A stretch of 64,000 nt of DNA from Halostagnicola kamekurae (GCF_900116205.1 NZ_FOZS01000001.1:1302001-1366000), one strand, 5' to 3'; counted from the first letter of the stretch, positions 18,402 through 27,396 are shown. Translations and numbers: made by a program. Notes: generated by a model not told the origin, from the sequence alone.

Positions 18402-19231
18402 CCGGTTACTGGGACCTCCTGATCGCTATTCTCGCCGGGATCGTCCAGGGAGTCGTCGAGTGGCTGCCGATCTCCTCGCAGGGCAACCTCTCGCTGTTTC
18501 TCACGCTGTTCGACGTCGCGCCGGATCACGCCCTGCAACTCGCGCTGTTCCTGCAGTTCGGAACGACGCTCTCGGCCGCGGTTTACTACCGCGGAGAGAT
18601 CGGCGAAAGCCTCGAGGCCGTGCCCCGGTGGCGACCGCGAACGGCGTTTACCGGTCAGAACGCGGTGACGACGTTCGTCATCGTCGCGACCCTCGCGACG
18701 GGGGCGATCGGCCTGCCGATTTACTTCCTCGCGATCGACGTCGCGAGCGAACTCAGCGGCGGTCTGTTCATCGCCGCTATCGGCGTTCTCCTCGTAGCCA
18801 CCGGCGCGTTGGAACTGGCCTCGAAATCGGTGGAATTCGCCGATCGAACGGAACCCACGCTCCGGGACGCCGTGATCGTCGGCGGGATACAGGGGTTCTC
18901 GATCCTCCCCGGCGTCTCGCGGTCGGGCGTCACGACGAGTACGCTTCTCTTTCGCTCCTATCGGGCACCCTCGGCGTTCCGACTCTCCTTCCTGCTTTCG
19001 ATCCCCGCGGGGATCGCCGCGGGCGTATTAACCTACGTCACCGAAGGCGGGATTCCGGGCATCGGCCTCGAGATGGCGGCCGTCGCCGTCCTCACGAGCG
19101 CGGTGGTCGGCTACGCGACGATCGGGCTCCTACTGCGGGTCGTCGAGCGCGTGCCGTTCTGGATCGTCTGTTTCGGTCTCGGCGGCCTGGCCATCGTCGG
19201 CGGCGGGGGCGTGGCGCTGCTCACCGCGTGA
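18398..19231 (+). CDS. uppP: Undecaprenyl-diphosphatase (UppP/BacA) family phosphatase
   Basis: A 277-residue membrane phosphatase with about eight transmembrane helices. Both family motifs are present: QGVVEWLPISSQGNLSLF near the N terminus and ILPGVSRSGVTTSTLLFR in the second half. It would recycle polyprenyl diphosphate carriers used for glycan assembly. The N-terminal active-site motif is an archaeal variant: Gln17 and Glu21 are in the (E/Q)xxxE positions, but the histidine of bacterial enzymes (position 30) is asparagine. It overlaps the upstream small gene. Confidence 0.88.
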   Translation: MTGYWDLLIAILAGIVQGVVEWLPISSQGNLSLFLTLFDVAPDHALQLALFLQFGTTLSAAVYYRGEIGESLEAVPRWRPRTAFTGQNAVTTFVIVATLATGAIGLPIYFLAIDVASELSGGLFIAAIGVLLVATGALELASKSVEFADRTEPTLRDAVIVGGIQGFSILPGVSRSGVTTSTLLFRSYRAPSAFRLSFLLSIPAGIAAGVLTYVTEGGIPGIGLEMAAVAVLTSAVVGYATIGLLLRVVERVPFWIVCFGLGGLAIVGGGGVALLTA

Positions 19232-19347
19232 GGCCCCTCGACGTAATCGGACGAAGTTCTTCGTGTTTGGCCACCCCTCCGACGCGACACCTGCGACTGC
19301 CGCCCGTAAACGCAACTTCCAAGTTTTCGCCGCTGCTGAGCCTGCGT

Positions 19348-20052
19348 ATGTACGAGGGCGCCCACGCGCGACCCGACGGCCCGAGCACCGTCGCTCGAGT
19401 GGCACAGACCGCGAGAGCGTACGGGTTCGAGGGCGTGGTCGTCCGAAATCACGACGACTCGAGCGCGGAGTACGACGCCGACCGCATCGAGGCCGAGTAC
19501 GGTATCGACGTGGTCGACGGCATCGAGATCAGAGCCGACTCGCCGGATCAGGCGAGCGGCTCGGTCGGCCACTATCGGCCCTCGAAAACCCTCCTCGCGA
19601 TCCACGGCGGCACGAACGAGATGAATCGGTTCGCCGTCGAAAACGAGAAGGTCGACGTGCTCGCTCACCCGGTCGCCGGAGGCGGCGACGTCAATCACGT
19701 GCTCGTCAAGGCCGCCGTCGAGAACGGCGTCAGACTCGAGTTCAATCTCGGTGCCGTCCTCCGAAAGAGCGGCGGTCGACGCGTCCGAACCATCCAGTCG
19801 CTTCGGAAGCTACGCGAACTCGTCGACTACTACGACGCGCCCTACGTCGTCAGCGCCGACCCCGCGTCGCACCTCGAGTTCCGCGCGCCGCGAGAGCTGC
19901 GTGCGCTGGGCGAGCAACTCGGCGTCTCCGGGGCGTGGATCGAGGCGGGTCTCGAGGAGTGGCGGGCGCTCGCCGAGCGCAACCGAACGATCCAGTCCGA
20001 TTCGTTCATTGAGCCGGGGGTCGAACGTGGACACTATGAAGAAGAGTCTTGA
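19348..20052 (+). CDS. rnp3: Ribonuclease P protein component 3 (Rpp30)
   Basis: A 234-residue TIM-barrel-like protein subunit of archaeal RNase P, which matures tRNA 5' ends. Recognised from MYEGAHARPDGPSTV, GFEGVVVRNH, VDVLAHPVAGGGDVNHVLVKAA and LEFNLGAVLRKSGGRRVRTI. The start at 19348 is the ATG that opens the conserved region; the frame is open far upstream but there it is antisense-like noise. It overlaps the next gene and forms a block with rnp2. Confidence 0.92.
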   Translation: MYEGAHARPDGPSTVARVAQTARAYGFEGVVVRNHDDSSAEYDADRIEAEYGIDVVDGIEIRADSPDQASGSVGHYRPSKTLLAIHGGTNEMNRFAVENEKVDVLAHPVAGGGDVNHVLVKAAVENGVRLEFNLGAVLRKSGGRRVRTIQSLRKLRELVDYYDAPYVVSADPASHLEFRAPRELRALGEQLGVSGAWIEAGLEEWRALAERNRTIQSDSFIEPGVERGHYEEES

Positions 20053-20671
20053 CGAACACGCCGCGCGCTTCGACGAGATCGCGAGCGAGTACGACGACGA
20101 CAAATCGCCAGAGTACAAGGCCTGTGCGGAGCTCGTCGTCGAGCACGCCGCTCCGGATTCCGACGACGTCGTCCTCGATCTCGCGACCGGGACGGGCGCG
20201 ATCGCACTCGCGCTCGCACCCGACGCCGAGCGGGTCGTGGGCCGGGATATTAGCGAGGGAATGCTCGAGCAGGCGCACGCGAACGCCGACGAGCGGGGCG
20301 TCGAGAACGTCTCGTTCGCGAGCGGCTCCTTTCGAGAGCCGGAGTACGACGGGCCGGTCGATATCGTCGCGTCGAACTTCGCGATGCACCACCTCGGGGA
20401 CGCGGAAAAGCGGGAGGCGATCGAGGTTATCGCTTCCCTCGAGCCTCGTCGGTTCGTCCTCGGCGACGTGATGGTCTTCGACGAGCGCGACCCCGACGAA
20501 CCGTTCTACTCGCCCGAGGTCGACGATCCGGCGACCGTCGGTACCCTCGCCGACGCGCTGACCGACGCCGGATTCTCCCTGACCGCGGTCGAGCGAGTCC
20601 ACGGACAGGTCGGCGTCCTCGTCGCCGAGCGCCCGGAATCGGCGCGAACGGCACCTGCGAACGACAGATGA
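20036..20671 (+). CDS. Class I SAM-dependent methyltransferase
   Basis: A 211-residue methyltransferase with the SAM-binding motif VLDLATGTGAIALALAP and the motif II/IV text DIVASNFAMHHLGD. It is placed between the two RNase P protein genes, overlapping rnp3 at its start and rnp2 at its end (ATGA), so it is part of that operon. Substrate unknown; a role in tRNA or RNase P biology is only suggested by position. Confidence 0.85.
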   Translation: MKKSLDEHAARFDEIASEYDDDKSPEYKACAELVVEHAAPDSDDVVLDLATGTGAIALALAPDAERVVGRDISEGMLEQAHANADERGVENVSFASGSFREPEYDGPVDIVASNFAMHHLGDAEKREAIEVIASLEPRRFVLGDVMVFDERDPDEPFYSPEVDDPATVGTLADALTDAGFSLTAVERVHGQVGVLVAERPESARTAPANDR

Positions 20672-21147
20672 AACACCTGCCGAAACACCTCAGGCCACGG
20701 TGGCGCTATCTCGCGGTCGAACTCGAGACCTGGCCCGACGCGACGATCGATCGACGGGCGTTCCAGCGCGACCTCTGGTATGCGGGGCAGAATCTCCTCG
20801 GCGATCCGGGGAGCGCGGACGCCGAACTCTCCGTCGTCAGGTTCGAGTTCGGCGACGGGATCGGCGAATCGGTCGTCAAAGTTCGCCGCGGGGAGACGGA
20901 GCCGGCGAGAGCGGCGCTCGCCTGTATCGACCGCATCGACGGGTTTCCCGTCGGTATTCGCGTCACTGGGATCAGTGGCACGATCCGTGCCGCTGAAGAA
21001 AAGTTTTTAGGTAAACGCGGGCAAGTCCCGGCAGAGAGAAACGTCGTGTTTGAGAACGCTGAGCGAGTCGCAGTCGGACGAAACGCTGCCGCGGACATCC
21101 GGCTCGACGACGCGTTCGTCGGCGCGACAGACCTCGATTTAGTGTGA
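20668..21147 (+). CDS. rnp2: Ribonuclease P protein component 2 (Pop5)
   Basis: A 159-residue Pop5/Rpp14-family subunit of RNase P. It opens MKHLPKHLRPRWRYLAVELE, typical of the family, and has the RVTGISGTIRAAEEKFLG segment in the C-terminal half. In archaea it pairs with Rpp30, whose gene lies two genes upstream. The last ~25 residues extend beyond the core fold. It ends 4 bases before psmA. Confidence 0.9.
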   Translation: MKHLPKHLRPRWRYLAVELETWPDATIDRRAFQRDLWYAGQNLLGDPGSADAELSVVRFEFGDGIGESVVKVRRGETEPARAALACIDRIDGFPVGIRVTGISGTIRAAEEKFLGKRGQVPAERNVVFENAERVAVGRNAAADIRLDDAFVGATDLDLV

Positions 21148-21151
21148 TACT

Positions 21152-21913
21152 ATGCAGGGACAAGCCCAACAGCAGGCGTACGACCGAGGCATCACGATCT
21201 TCTCGCCCGACGGCCGACTCTACCAGGTCGAGTACGCCCGCGAGGCGGTCAAACGCGGAACGGCGAGTATCGGCATTCGAACGGAAAACGGCGTCGTGCT
21301 CGCGGTCGACAAGCGGATCCCGTCCCCGCTTCTCGAGGACTCGAGCGTCGAAAAGATCCACAAGGCGGACGATCATATCGGCATCGCGAGCGCGGGCCAC
21401 GTCGCCGACGCGCGACAGCTGATCGACTTCGCCCGTCGCCAGGCCCAGGTCAACCACCTGCGCTACGGCGAGCCCGTGGGCGTCGAAACGCTGACCAAGA
21501 ACGTCACCGATCACATCCAGCAGTACACCCAGGTCGGCGGTGCGCGGCCGTTCGGCGTTGCGCTCATCGTCGGCGGTATCGAGAACGGCGAACCGCGCCT
21601 GTTCGAGACGGACCCATCCGGGACGCCCTACGAGTGGAAGGCGCTCGCGGTCGGTGCAGACCGTGGCGAACTCCAGAACTACCTCGAGGAGAACTACGAC
21701 CCCGAAGCGGATCTCGACGGCGGCATCTCGCTCGCGCTCGACGCGCTCGCGTCGGTCAACGACGGGAGCCTCCTGCCGTCCGAAGTCGGCCTCGCGACCG
21801 TCGACGCCGAATCAGAGTCCTTCGAGCAGTTTGGTCTCGACCAGATCGAGACCCACCTCGAGGAGAACGACCTCCTCGGCGAGGAAGACGCCGACGAAGC
21901 AGACGACGAGTAA
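21152..21913 (+). CDS. psmA: Proteasome subunit alpha
   Basis: A 253-residue alpha subunit of the 20S proteasome. The N-terminal gate region and H0 helix are seen as YDRGITIFSPDGRLYQVEYAREAVKRG. The GVALIVGG and KALAVGADR stretches follow. It forms the outer rings of the archaeal proteasome and does not itself cleave. The acidic C terminus (DEADDE) is halophilic in style. It is 4 bases after rnp2, in the conserved archaeal RNA-processing/proteasome superoperon. Confidence 0.96.
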   Translation: MQGQAQQQAYDRGITIFSPDGRLYQVEYAREAVKRGTASIGIRTENGVVLAVDKRIPSPLLEDSSVEKIHKADDHIGIASAGHVADARQLIDFARRQAQVNHLRYGEPVGVETLTKNVTDHIQQYTQVGGARPFGVALIVGGIENGEPRLFETDPSGTPYEWKALAVGADRGELQNYLEENYDPEADLDGGISLALDALASVNDGSLLPSEVGLATVDAESESFEQFGLDQIETHLEENDLLGEEDADEADDE

Positions 21914-21921
21914 CGTAGCCG

Positions 21922-21942
21922 CTCGATTTTCGTTTTCGTGCG
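21922..21942 (+). terminator. Possible T-rich transcription terminator after psmA
   Basis: Right after the psmA stop comes GATTTTCGTTTTCG, two T4 runs in an otherwise GC-rich gap. Archaeal RNA polymerase terminates at such T-runs. No hairpin is needed or seen. Only indicative, since SBDS follows on the same strand. Confidence 0.35.
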
Positions 21943-22140
21943 ACACCGCCCATCAGTTAACGAGAAAGGATAGTGTTGACATCGCCTCGAGCGGAGGTTG
22001 TACCGGACCTCGAGTCATCGAACCGATCGCGTGGCGTCGTGGCTCGTCCGAACCCTGAGAGCCACACCGTCGAAATCGACGGACAGGAAACCGTCGCCGA
22101 CGACAAAAGCTCTTTTACTCGGCCGGAGGTAAGCACTGGT

Positions 22141-22866
22141 ATGATATCACTCGACGAGGCGGTGACGGCGCGACTCGAGTCACACGGGGCGCGGTTCGAA
22201 GTGCTTGTCGACCCCGATGCGGCACTCGAGATCAAACGCGGCGAGTTCGACGACGACCTGGAAGACCACATCGCCGCCGAAGACGTGTTCGAAGACGCCT
22301 CGAGCGGCGACCGGCCCGCCGAAAACGATCTCGAAAAAGTGTTCGACACGACGGATCCGCTCGAGATCATTCCGGAAGTGATCGAGAGAGGGGAGATCCA
22401 GATCACGGCCGAGCAGCGCCGCGAGATGCAAGAACAGAAACGGAAACAACTCATCACGACGATCGCGCGAAACGCCATCAACCCGCAGATGGACGACGCG
22501 CCGCACCCGCCCGAGCGCATCGAGAGCGCGCTCGAGGAAGCCGGGTTCACCGTCGATCCGATGGAACCGGTGAGCGAACAGGTCGACGACGCGCTCGACG
22601 CGCTGCGGCCGGTGATTCCGATCCGGTTCGAGGAGGTTTCGATCGCCGTCCAGATCCCGGCAGAGTACGCGGGCAGCGCGCAGGCGAAGATTCGCCAGTA
22701 CGGCGACCTCGAGAGCGAAGAGTGGCAACCCGACGGGTCGTGGATCGGCGTCGTGACGTTCCCCGCGGGCCTGCAAAACGACTTCTACGACGTCGTCAAC
22801 GAGAACACGAGCGGCGAAGCGGAAACGCAGGTCGTCAAGGACAAAGACGATCTCCGCACGCGATAA
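22141..22866 (+). CDS. sdo1: Ribosome maturation protein SBDS
   Basis: A 241-residue SBDS/Sdo1 protein, needed in eukaryotes to release the anti-association factor from 60S subunits; the archaeal protein binds the large subunit. It shows the family's N-terminal [17 protein letters not shown], the central [28 protein letters not shown] helix region and the C-terminal ferredoxin-like domain ([20 protein letters not shown]). The start at 22141 ([12 protein letters not shown]) fits the family; upstream in-frame sequence to 21973 does not. It follows psmA in the usual archaeal order. Confidence 0.94.
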   Translation: MISLDEAVTARLESHGARFEVLVDPDAALEIKRGEFDDDLEDHIAAEDVFEDASSGDRPAENDLEKVFDTTDPLEIIPEVIERGEIQITAEQRREMQEQKRKQLITTIARNAINPQMDDAPHPPERIESALEEAGFTVDPMEPVSEQVDDALDALRPVIPIRFEEVSIAVQIPAEYAGSAQAKIRQYGDLESEEWQPDGSWIGVVTFPAGLQNDFYDVVNENTSGEAETQVVKDKDDLRTR

Positions 22867-22912
22867 CGGCTCGAGGACACGAGTACGGCAGACTTCCTTC
22901 TAGTACGGCCGA

Positions 22913-23224
22913 CTACGCACGGTAGTAGCCCAGCAGAAAGCCGCTCGCGAACCCGACGCCCACGGTGGTCGTCGAGACGATCGATTCGATCCAGTCGGCC
23001 CCTTCTTGTGCTCGTTCCTGTGTCTCGAGTAGGCCGGCGCTGAGTCGGTCCCAGTCGACGGTCACGACGCCGTTGGACTCGAGGTATCGAAAGATGACGA
23101 GTTCGACGCCGACGATAACCGCGACGAGTTTCGCGACGGTCTTGACCGCGAAGCCGATCAGCCCGCCGAGAACGGCGCTCGCGGCGAACTCGAACCCCAT
23201 CGACGTCGGATCGATTTCCACCAT
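22913..23224 (-). CDS. FUN14 family membrane protein
   Basis: A 103-residue small membrane protein with two or three hydrophobic segments (GFEFAASAVLGGLIGFAVKTVAKLVAVIVG at the N terminus, TTVGVGFASGFLLGYYRA at the C terminus), the pattern of FUN14 proteins. Function in archaea unknown. Convergent with the SBDS gene, 46 bases apart. Confidence 0.78.
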   Translation of the reverse strand: MVEIDPTSMGFEFAASAVLGGLIGFAVKTVAKLVAVIVGVELVIFRYLESNGVVTVDWDRLSAGLLETQERAQEGADWIESIVSTTTVGVGFASGFLLGYYRA

Positions 23225-23607
23225 CGATCGATCCGAAGGGGCCGGTGATCAAAGCAGTTGTGGTACGTGACATTCGAGATGCGACGACTGTCCGCGTGTT
23301 CGCGTCTCGAGTATCAGCACGCTGTGAGTGGTTGACAGTTGATAAATACGCTGACGGAACCGACCGACTGATGGAGGCAGTGGCTCGCACGCCCGAAGAG
23401 AGAGCGCTCGGTGCCTCGGGAGACGCCACGGGATTCAAGGCGGTTGGACCCGTAGGGAAGCGTATGACTCCCACAGCGTCAATCGGGGTGACCGGCGGGC
23501 ATCTCTAGTCGTCCCGAGCGCCAGTCGCGGTTCTGGACCACCGCTCGAGCGCGACGAGCGCCCGCGATATCGACCCACGACCGCTCGGAGGGGACACACC
23601 TACTCGC
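23225..23607 (+). other. 383-base intergenic stretch with a possible leaderless small gene
   Basis: Between FUN14 and hflX. Most of it shows no recognisable gene. A TATA-like TTGATAAATA at 23339-23348 sits 27 bases before an ATG at 23371 that opens a 45-codon frame (listed separately). The last 100 bases, up to the hflX ATG, contain no further signal I can support. Confidence 0.5.
23371..23508 (+). CDS. Possible 45-residue leaderless small ORF
   Basis: Starts MEAVARTPEERALGASGD and ends VTGGHL. The ATG lies 27 bases after the centre of a TATA-like box (23339-23348), the spacing expected for a leaderless haloarchaeal gene. The frame continues upstream to a GTG at 23245, but that part is not convincing. 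No family recognised; it could also be a leader transcript for hflX. Confidence 0.35.
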   Translation: MEAVARTPEERALGASGDATGFKAVGPVGKRMTPTASIGVTGGHL

Positions 23608-24900
23608 ATGAAGGCACTTATCGCAAAGCGGATCGATTCGGGAACGCCGGACACGACGGAGATACGAGACCTCGCGCGGGCCGCGGGGTACGACGTCGTC
23701 GGGGAGATAACGCAGTCTCGAACGGCCGACGCCGCGTTACAACTCGGCGAGGGGAAAGCCCACGAACTCGCGGCGGAGGCCGAAGCGACCGACGCGAAGA
23801 CGGTCATCTTCGACAATCGGCTCGGTCCGTATCAGATGTACAATCTGGGGAAGTTGCTCCCCGAAGGGGTCGAGATCCTCGATCGATTCACGCTGATCCT
23901 CGAGATCTTCGGCCAGCGAGCGCAGACCCGGAAGGCCCAACTGCAGGTCGAACTCGCCGAGCTTCGATACGAACTCCCGCGTGCGGAGGCCAAGACGAGT
24001 CTGGCAAAGCGGGACGAACACCCCGGGTTCATGGGGCTTGGCGAGTACGACGAGAGCCGCGAACAGGACATCAAAGCCCAGATCAGTCGGATCAGGGACG
24101 AACTCGAGCAGATCGAGCAGACCGAACAGCACCGACGCGAGCGCCGTCGGGCCTCCGGCTTCGACCTCGTCGCACTCGCTGGCTATACGAACGCGGGGAA
24201 ATCGACGTTGCTCCGCCAACTCGCGGACGACCTGGACGTCGACGAGAACGAGGAACTCCACCCGGATCTCGATTCGACGGCCGAGTCTCAGGATCGGCTC
24301 TTTACGACGCTCGGAACGACGACACGACGGGCGGCCCTCGAGCCACGAGACGTCCTCGTGACGGATACGGTCGGTTTCATCAGCGACCTCCCTCACTGGC
24401 TGGTCGAGTCGTTCAAGTCGACGCTCGATTCGGTCTACCGGGCCGATCTCGTCTTGCTCGTCGTCGACGTCAGCGAACCGATCGACGAGATACACGAGAA
24501 ACTCGTCACCTGCCACGACACGCTCTACGAACGTAACGAGGCGCCGATCGTCACCGTTCTCAACAAGATCGACGCCGTGAGCGAGGCGGAACTCGAGGAG
24601 AAGGCCGCCGCCCTCTCGGCGCTCGCGCCGAACCCGGTCACCGTCAGCGCCCGCGAGGGAACGAACGTGGACGAACTGCTCGAGCGGATCGATCGGGAAC
24701 TCCCCGACTGGGAGCGCGAGCGGCTCGTGTTGCCGATGACCGACGACACGATGAGCCTGGTCTCGTGGATCCACGACAACGCGAACGTCGAGGACGTCAC
24801 CTACGGCGACGAGGACGTTCTCCTCTCGTTCGAAGCGCGACCGATGGTGATCTCGCAGGCGCGCTCGCGGGCGAGCGAACTCGAGGCGGCCTCGGCCTGA
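23608..24900 (+). CDS. hflX: GTPase HflX
   Basis: A 430-residue HflX-family GTPase that binds the large ribosomal subunit and can split stalled ribosomes in bacteria. Residues 1-165 are the HflX N-terminal and coiled-coil domain (RLGPYQMYNLGKLLPEGVEILDR, then QTRKAQLQVELAELRYELPR). The G domain has G1 GYTNAGKST, G3 DTVGFISDLP and G4 NKID. The C-terminal ~60 residues form the small extra domain. A heterogenous loop rich in Asp/Glu follows the G1 motif. Confidence 0.93.
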   Translation: MKALIAKRIDSGTPDTTEIRDLARAAGYDVVGEITQSRTADAALQLGEGKAHELAAEAEATDAKTVIFDNRLGPYQMYNLGKLLPEGVEILDRFTLILEIFGQRAQTRKAQLQVELAELRYELPRAEAKTSLAKRDEHPGFMGLGEYDESREQDIKAQISRIRDELEQIEQTEQHRRERRRASGFDLVALAGYTNAGKSTLLRQLADDLDVDENEELHPDLDSTAESQDRLFTTLGTTTRRAALEPRDVLVTDTVGFISDLPHWLVESFKSTLDSVYRADLVLLVVDVSEPIDEIHEKLVTCHDTLYERNEAPIVTVLNKIDAVSEAELEEKAAALSALAPNPVTVSAREGTNVDELLERIDRELPDWERERLVLPMTDDTMSLVSWIHDNANVEDVTYGDEDVLLSFEARPMVISQARSRASELEAASA

Positions 24901-24981
24901 CCAGCCTTCGAACGCGATCTCCTTCTCGCGGATCGACCCACAACCCAACGATATAAACCGACTTCCCGTGATTGTCACGGT

Positions 24982-26136
24982 ATGGAACGAGTTGCAATCA
25001 TCGGGGCCTCGATGACCCAGTTCGGCCAGCGGGACGAGTGGATCCGCGAGCTGCTCGCCGAGGCCGGCAGTGCGTGTCTCGAGGACGCGGCGGTCGACCC
25101 CACGGACGTCGATCACCTGTACGTCTCGAACATGGCAAGCGGCGAGTTCGAAGGGCAGACGGGCGTCGTCAACGCCCTCGTCCACGACCTGGGCGCGGTG
25201 CCGGCCTACACCGAACGAGTCGATCAGACGAGCTCGAGCGGCGGCGCGGGGATCTACGCGGCGTGGCGCTCTGTCGCAAGCGGCGCGAGCGACATGACGC
25301 TGCTCGTCGGCGGGGAGAAAATGACACACCGCACCACCGCCGAGGCGACGGACGTCATCGCGTCGCTCACGCATCCCTGTGAGTACAAACACGGGGTCAC
25401 GCTCCCCTCTTTCGCCGGGCTCACCGCGCGACACTACCTCGAGCGCTTCGACGCGCCCCGAGAGAGTCTCGGCAAAGTCGCGGCGAAAAACCACAAGAAC
25501 GGCGTCGACAATCCGAACGCCCAGTTCCAGAAGGAAGTCGACCTCGAGACGATCCTCGAGTCGCCGATCGTCGCCGACCCGCTTCGGCTCTACGACTTCT
25601 GCCCGATCACCGACGGCAGCGCCGCGCTGATGCTCTGTCCGGAGTCGGTGGCGGCGGAGTACACGGACGACTACGTCGTGATCTCGGGGATCGACGGCGC
25701 GACTGACACCCACGTCGTCCACGAACGGCCGGATCCGACGATAATGGGCGGCGTCGTCGAGAGCGGCGACGGTGCATTCGAAATGGCCGACCGCGAGCCG
25801 GACGACGTCGACGTCGCGGAGTTACACGACATGTTCACGATCCTCGAGTTCCTCCAGATGGAGGGACTCGGCTTCGCAGAGCAGGGCGAGGCCTGGAAGT
25901 TAGTCGAGGAGGGGTACACGGATCGGGACGGCGAGTTGCCGATCAACACCTCCGGCGGGTTGAAATCGAAAGGCCATCCGCTGGGAGCCAGCGGCGTCGC
26001 ACAGGGCGTCGAAATCTACGAACAGCTCATGGGCGAGGCGGGACCGCGACAGGTCGACGCGGACGTGGGCCTGTGCTGTAACGTCGGCGGGTTCGGAAAC
26101 TGCGTCATCACGACCATCATGGAGGCTGCAGCATGA
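24982..26136 (+). CDS. Thiolase-family acyl-CoA protein (acetyl-CoA C-acetyltransferase-like)
   Basis: A 384-residue thiolase of the archaeal/SCP-x type. The C-terminal motifs are intact: LHDMFTILEFLQ, SGGLKSKGHPLGASGVAQ and GLCCNVGGFGNCVITTI. However, where archaeal thiolases have the nucleophile in a CASGG motif, this protein has SSSGG (Ser84-Gly88), so the catalytic cysteine appears to be serine. Its stop overlaps the start of an OB-fold (DUF35-type) gene, the usual partner that forms thiolase complexes in archaea. Function may be Claisen condensation or cleavage, or a non-catalytic or altered role. Confidence 0.85.
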   Translation: MERVAIIGASMTQFGQRDEWIRELLAEAGSACLEDAAVDPTDVDHLYVSNMASGEFEGQTGVVNALVHDLGAVPAYTERVDQTSSSGGAGIYAAWRSVASGASDMTLLVGGEKMTHRTTAEATDVIASLTHPCEYKHGVTLPSFAGLTARHYLERFDAPRESLGKVAAKNHKNGVDNPNAQFQKEVDLETILESPIVADPLRLYDFCPITDGSAALMLCPESVAAEYTDDYVVISGIDGATDTHVVHERPDPTIMGGVVESGDGAFEMADREPDDVDVAELHDMFTILEFLQMEGLGFAEQGEAWKLVEEGYTDRDGELPINTSGGLKSKGHPLGASGVAQGVEIYEQLMGEAGPRQVDADVGLCCNVGGFGNCVITTIMEAAA

Positions 26137-26492
26137 CCATGGAAGCCTATCGCTACGAAGACGGATCGATCAGCTACCCCGGCCACCCGGTCGGCCCGGA
26201 CGGCAGCGAGCCGGTCGAGACGATCGACCTGAGCGAGTACACCGCCGAGGTGATCACGTGGACGACGAGCACGGCGACGCCGCCCGGCGTCCGCGAACCG
26301 AACACGCTCGCCATCGTCGAGTTCGACGTCGACGGCGAGCCGGTCCGAGCGATCGGGCAGGCCACCAGCGACGACCTCGAGACGGGCGACGAAGTCGAGC
26401 CTGTCTACGTCGACGAACTCCGAGAACCCGGTGCGGGGATCAGAGAGCCCGAGAGCCAGGCGTGGGACGGGTACCGGTTCGAGCCGGTGTAA
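26133..26492 (+). CDS. OB-fold (DUF35/ACAC-type) thiolase partner protein
   Basis: A 119-residue OB-fold protein coupled to the thiolase (ATGA overlap). It has the DUF35 C-terminal pattern (NTLAIVEFDVDGEPVRAIGQA, then ETGDEVEPVYVDEL). The N-terminal zinc ribbon with two CxxC motifs found in many DUF35 proteins is missing, and there is no cysteine at all. In archaea such proteins bridge thiolase and HMG-CoA synthase; here it probably stabilises the thiolase. Confidence 0.8.
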   Translation: MTMEAYRYEDGSISYPGHPVGPDGSEPVETIDLSEYTAEVITWTTSTATPPGVREPNTLAIVEFDVDGEPVRAIGQATSDDLETGDEVEPVYVDELREPGAGIREPESQAWDGYRFEPV

Positions 26493-26558
26493 AGCCGTAA
26501 GCTTCGCTTCTCCCCCGCCGATAGGCGTCACTTTCACTACTCGCGTCGCAAACTTTCC

Positions 26559-27248
26559 TTAGCCGTCTGCGTCGTCAGCGTCCCCATCGTCGGTCGGCGG
26601 TTCGTCGCCGTCGTTCTCGGCCGACTGGTCGTCATCGTCGTCGCCGAACTGGTCTTTGAGCGTCTCGAGTTCGGCGTCCACGTCGACGTTCGACTCGTCG
26701 ACGGCGTCGACGTCGACCTCACCAGCGGCGTCCGACTCACCGTCTTCGCCGTCGATCTCGATCGAGTGCGCTTCGTTCGCCTCGGTTCGTTCGGCGACCT
26801 CCTGCAGTCGACGGTCCACGTCGTCGCGGAGGGTCCGAGCTTCCTCGAGCAGGTCGGCGACGCGTTCGTCGGCCGGAACCGAGCCCTCGGAGACGCCGCG
26901 TTGCAGCTCAGAAAGAACCGTATCGAGTTGCGAGACGGTCGTCTCCCGGAGTTTCTTCGCGCGTCTTTCGGTCGACTTCGCGGCCGTCTTGGTCCGCTCT
27001 CGTGCTTCCCGTTCCGTTCGAACGAGCTCGATCCCGCGCTGGAAGGCCTCGAGCGCGCGGACGTTCGCCTTCAACACGGCCAGGGCCGCCGGGATCGCGA
27101 TGTCGTCTGCGACGCGGAGCAACTCGCGCGGCGTCGGCGGACGCAACGGCGGGCGACGACGCCGCGGCTCGAGCTCGGCGCGGAGCTCGTCGATGGTCTC
27201 GGCGAGTTCGCGGACGGCGTCCGCGAGGTCCTCGTCACGGTCGGTCAT
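26559..27248 (-). CDS. Haloarchaeal coiled-coil protein of unknown function
   Basis: A 229-residue protein. A short helical N terminus (VRELAETIDELRAELEPRR) and a proline/arginine hinge are followed by a long predicted helix (about 45-160, rich in Arg/Glu/Lys) and an extremely acidic tail (about 165-229). No catalytic motif. It is convergent with the OB-fold gene. Function unknown. Confidence 0.7.
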   Translation of the reverse strand: MTDRDEDLADAVRELAETIDELRAELEPRRRRPPLRPPTPRELLRVADDIAIPAALAVLKANVRALEAFQRGIELVRTEREARERTKTAAKSTERRAKKLRETTVSQLDTVLSELQRGVSEGSVPADERVADLLEEARTLRDDVDRRLQEVAERTEANEAHSIEIDGEDGESDAAGEVDVDAVDESNVDVDAELETLKDQFGDDDDDQSAENDGDEPPTDDGDADDADG

Positions 27249-27396
27249 ACGGCCCCTTGGACCTCCTTGATCAAAAACGGGCCGATCAATTGGGTCGGTC
27301 GCCCGTGTAGACGTGGCTAATGGCCGCGCGAACCCGAGAAGCTGTAGAGTCGATGCTGATCGTCGAAAATATCCGGCAATCGACGCGGGAACGGTA

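Noticed and set aside
18460-19347. N-terminal extension of the rnp3 frame
   Set aside because: Overlaps uppP in another frame and has Arg-rich composition; RNase P p30 begins at 19348.
21973-22140. Upstream extension of SBDS
   Set aside because: Not similar to the family, and SBDS proteins start at the [12 protein letters not shown] position.
23737-25722. 661-residue minus-strand open frame
   Set aside because: Antisense to hflX and the thiolase, which both have clear family motifs.
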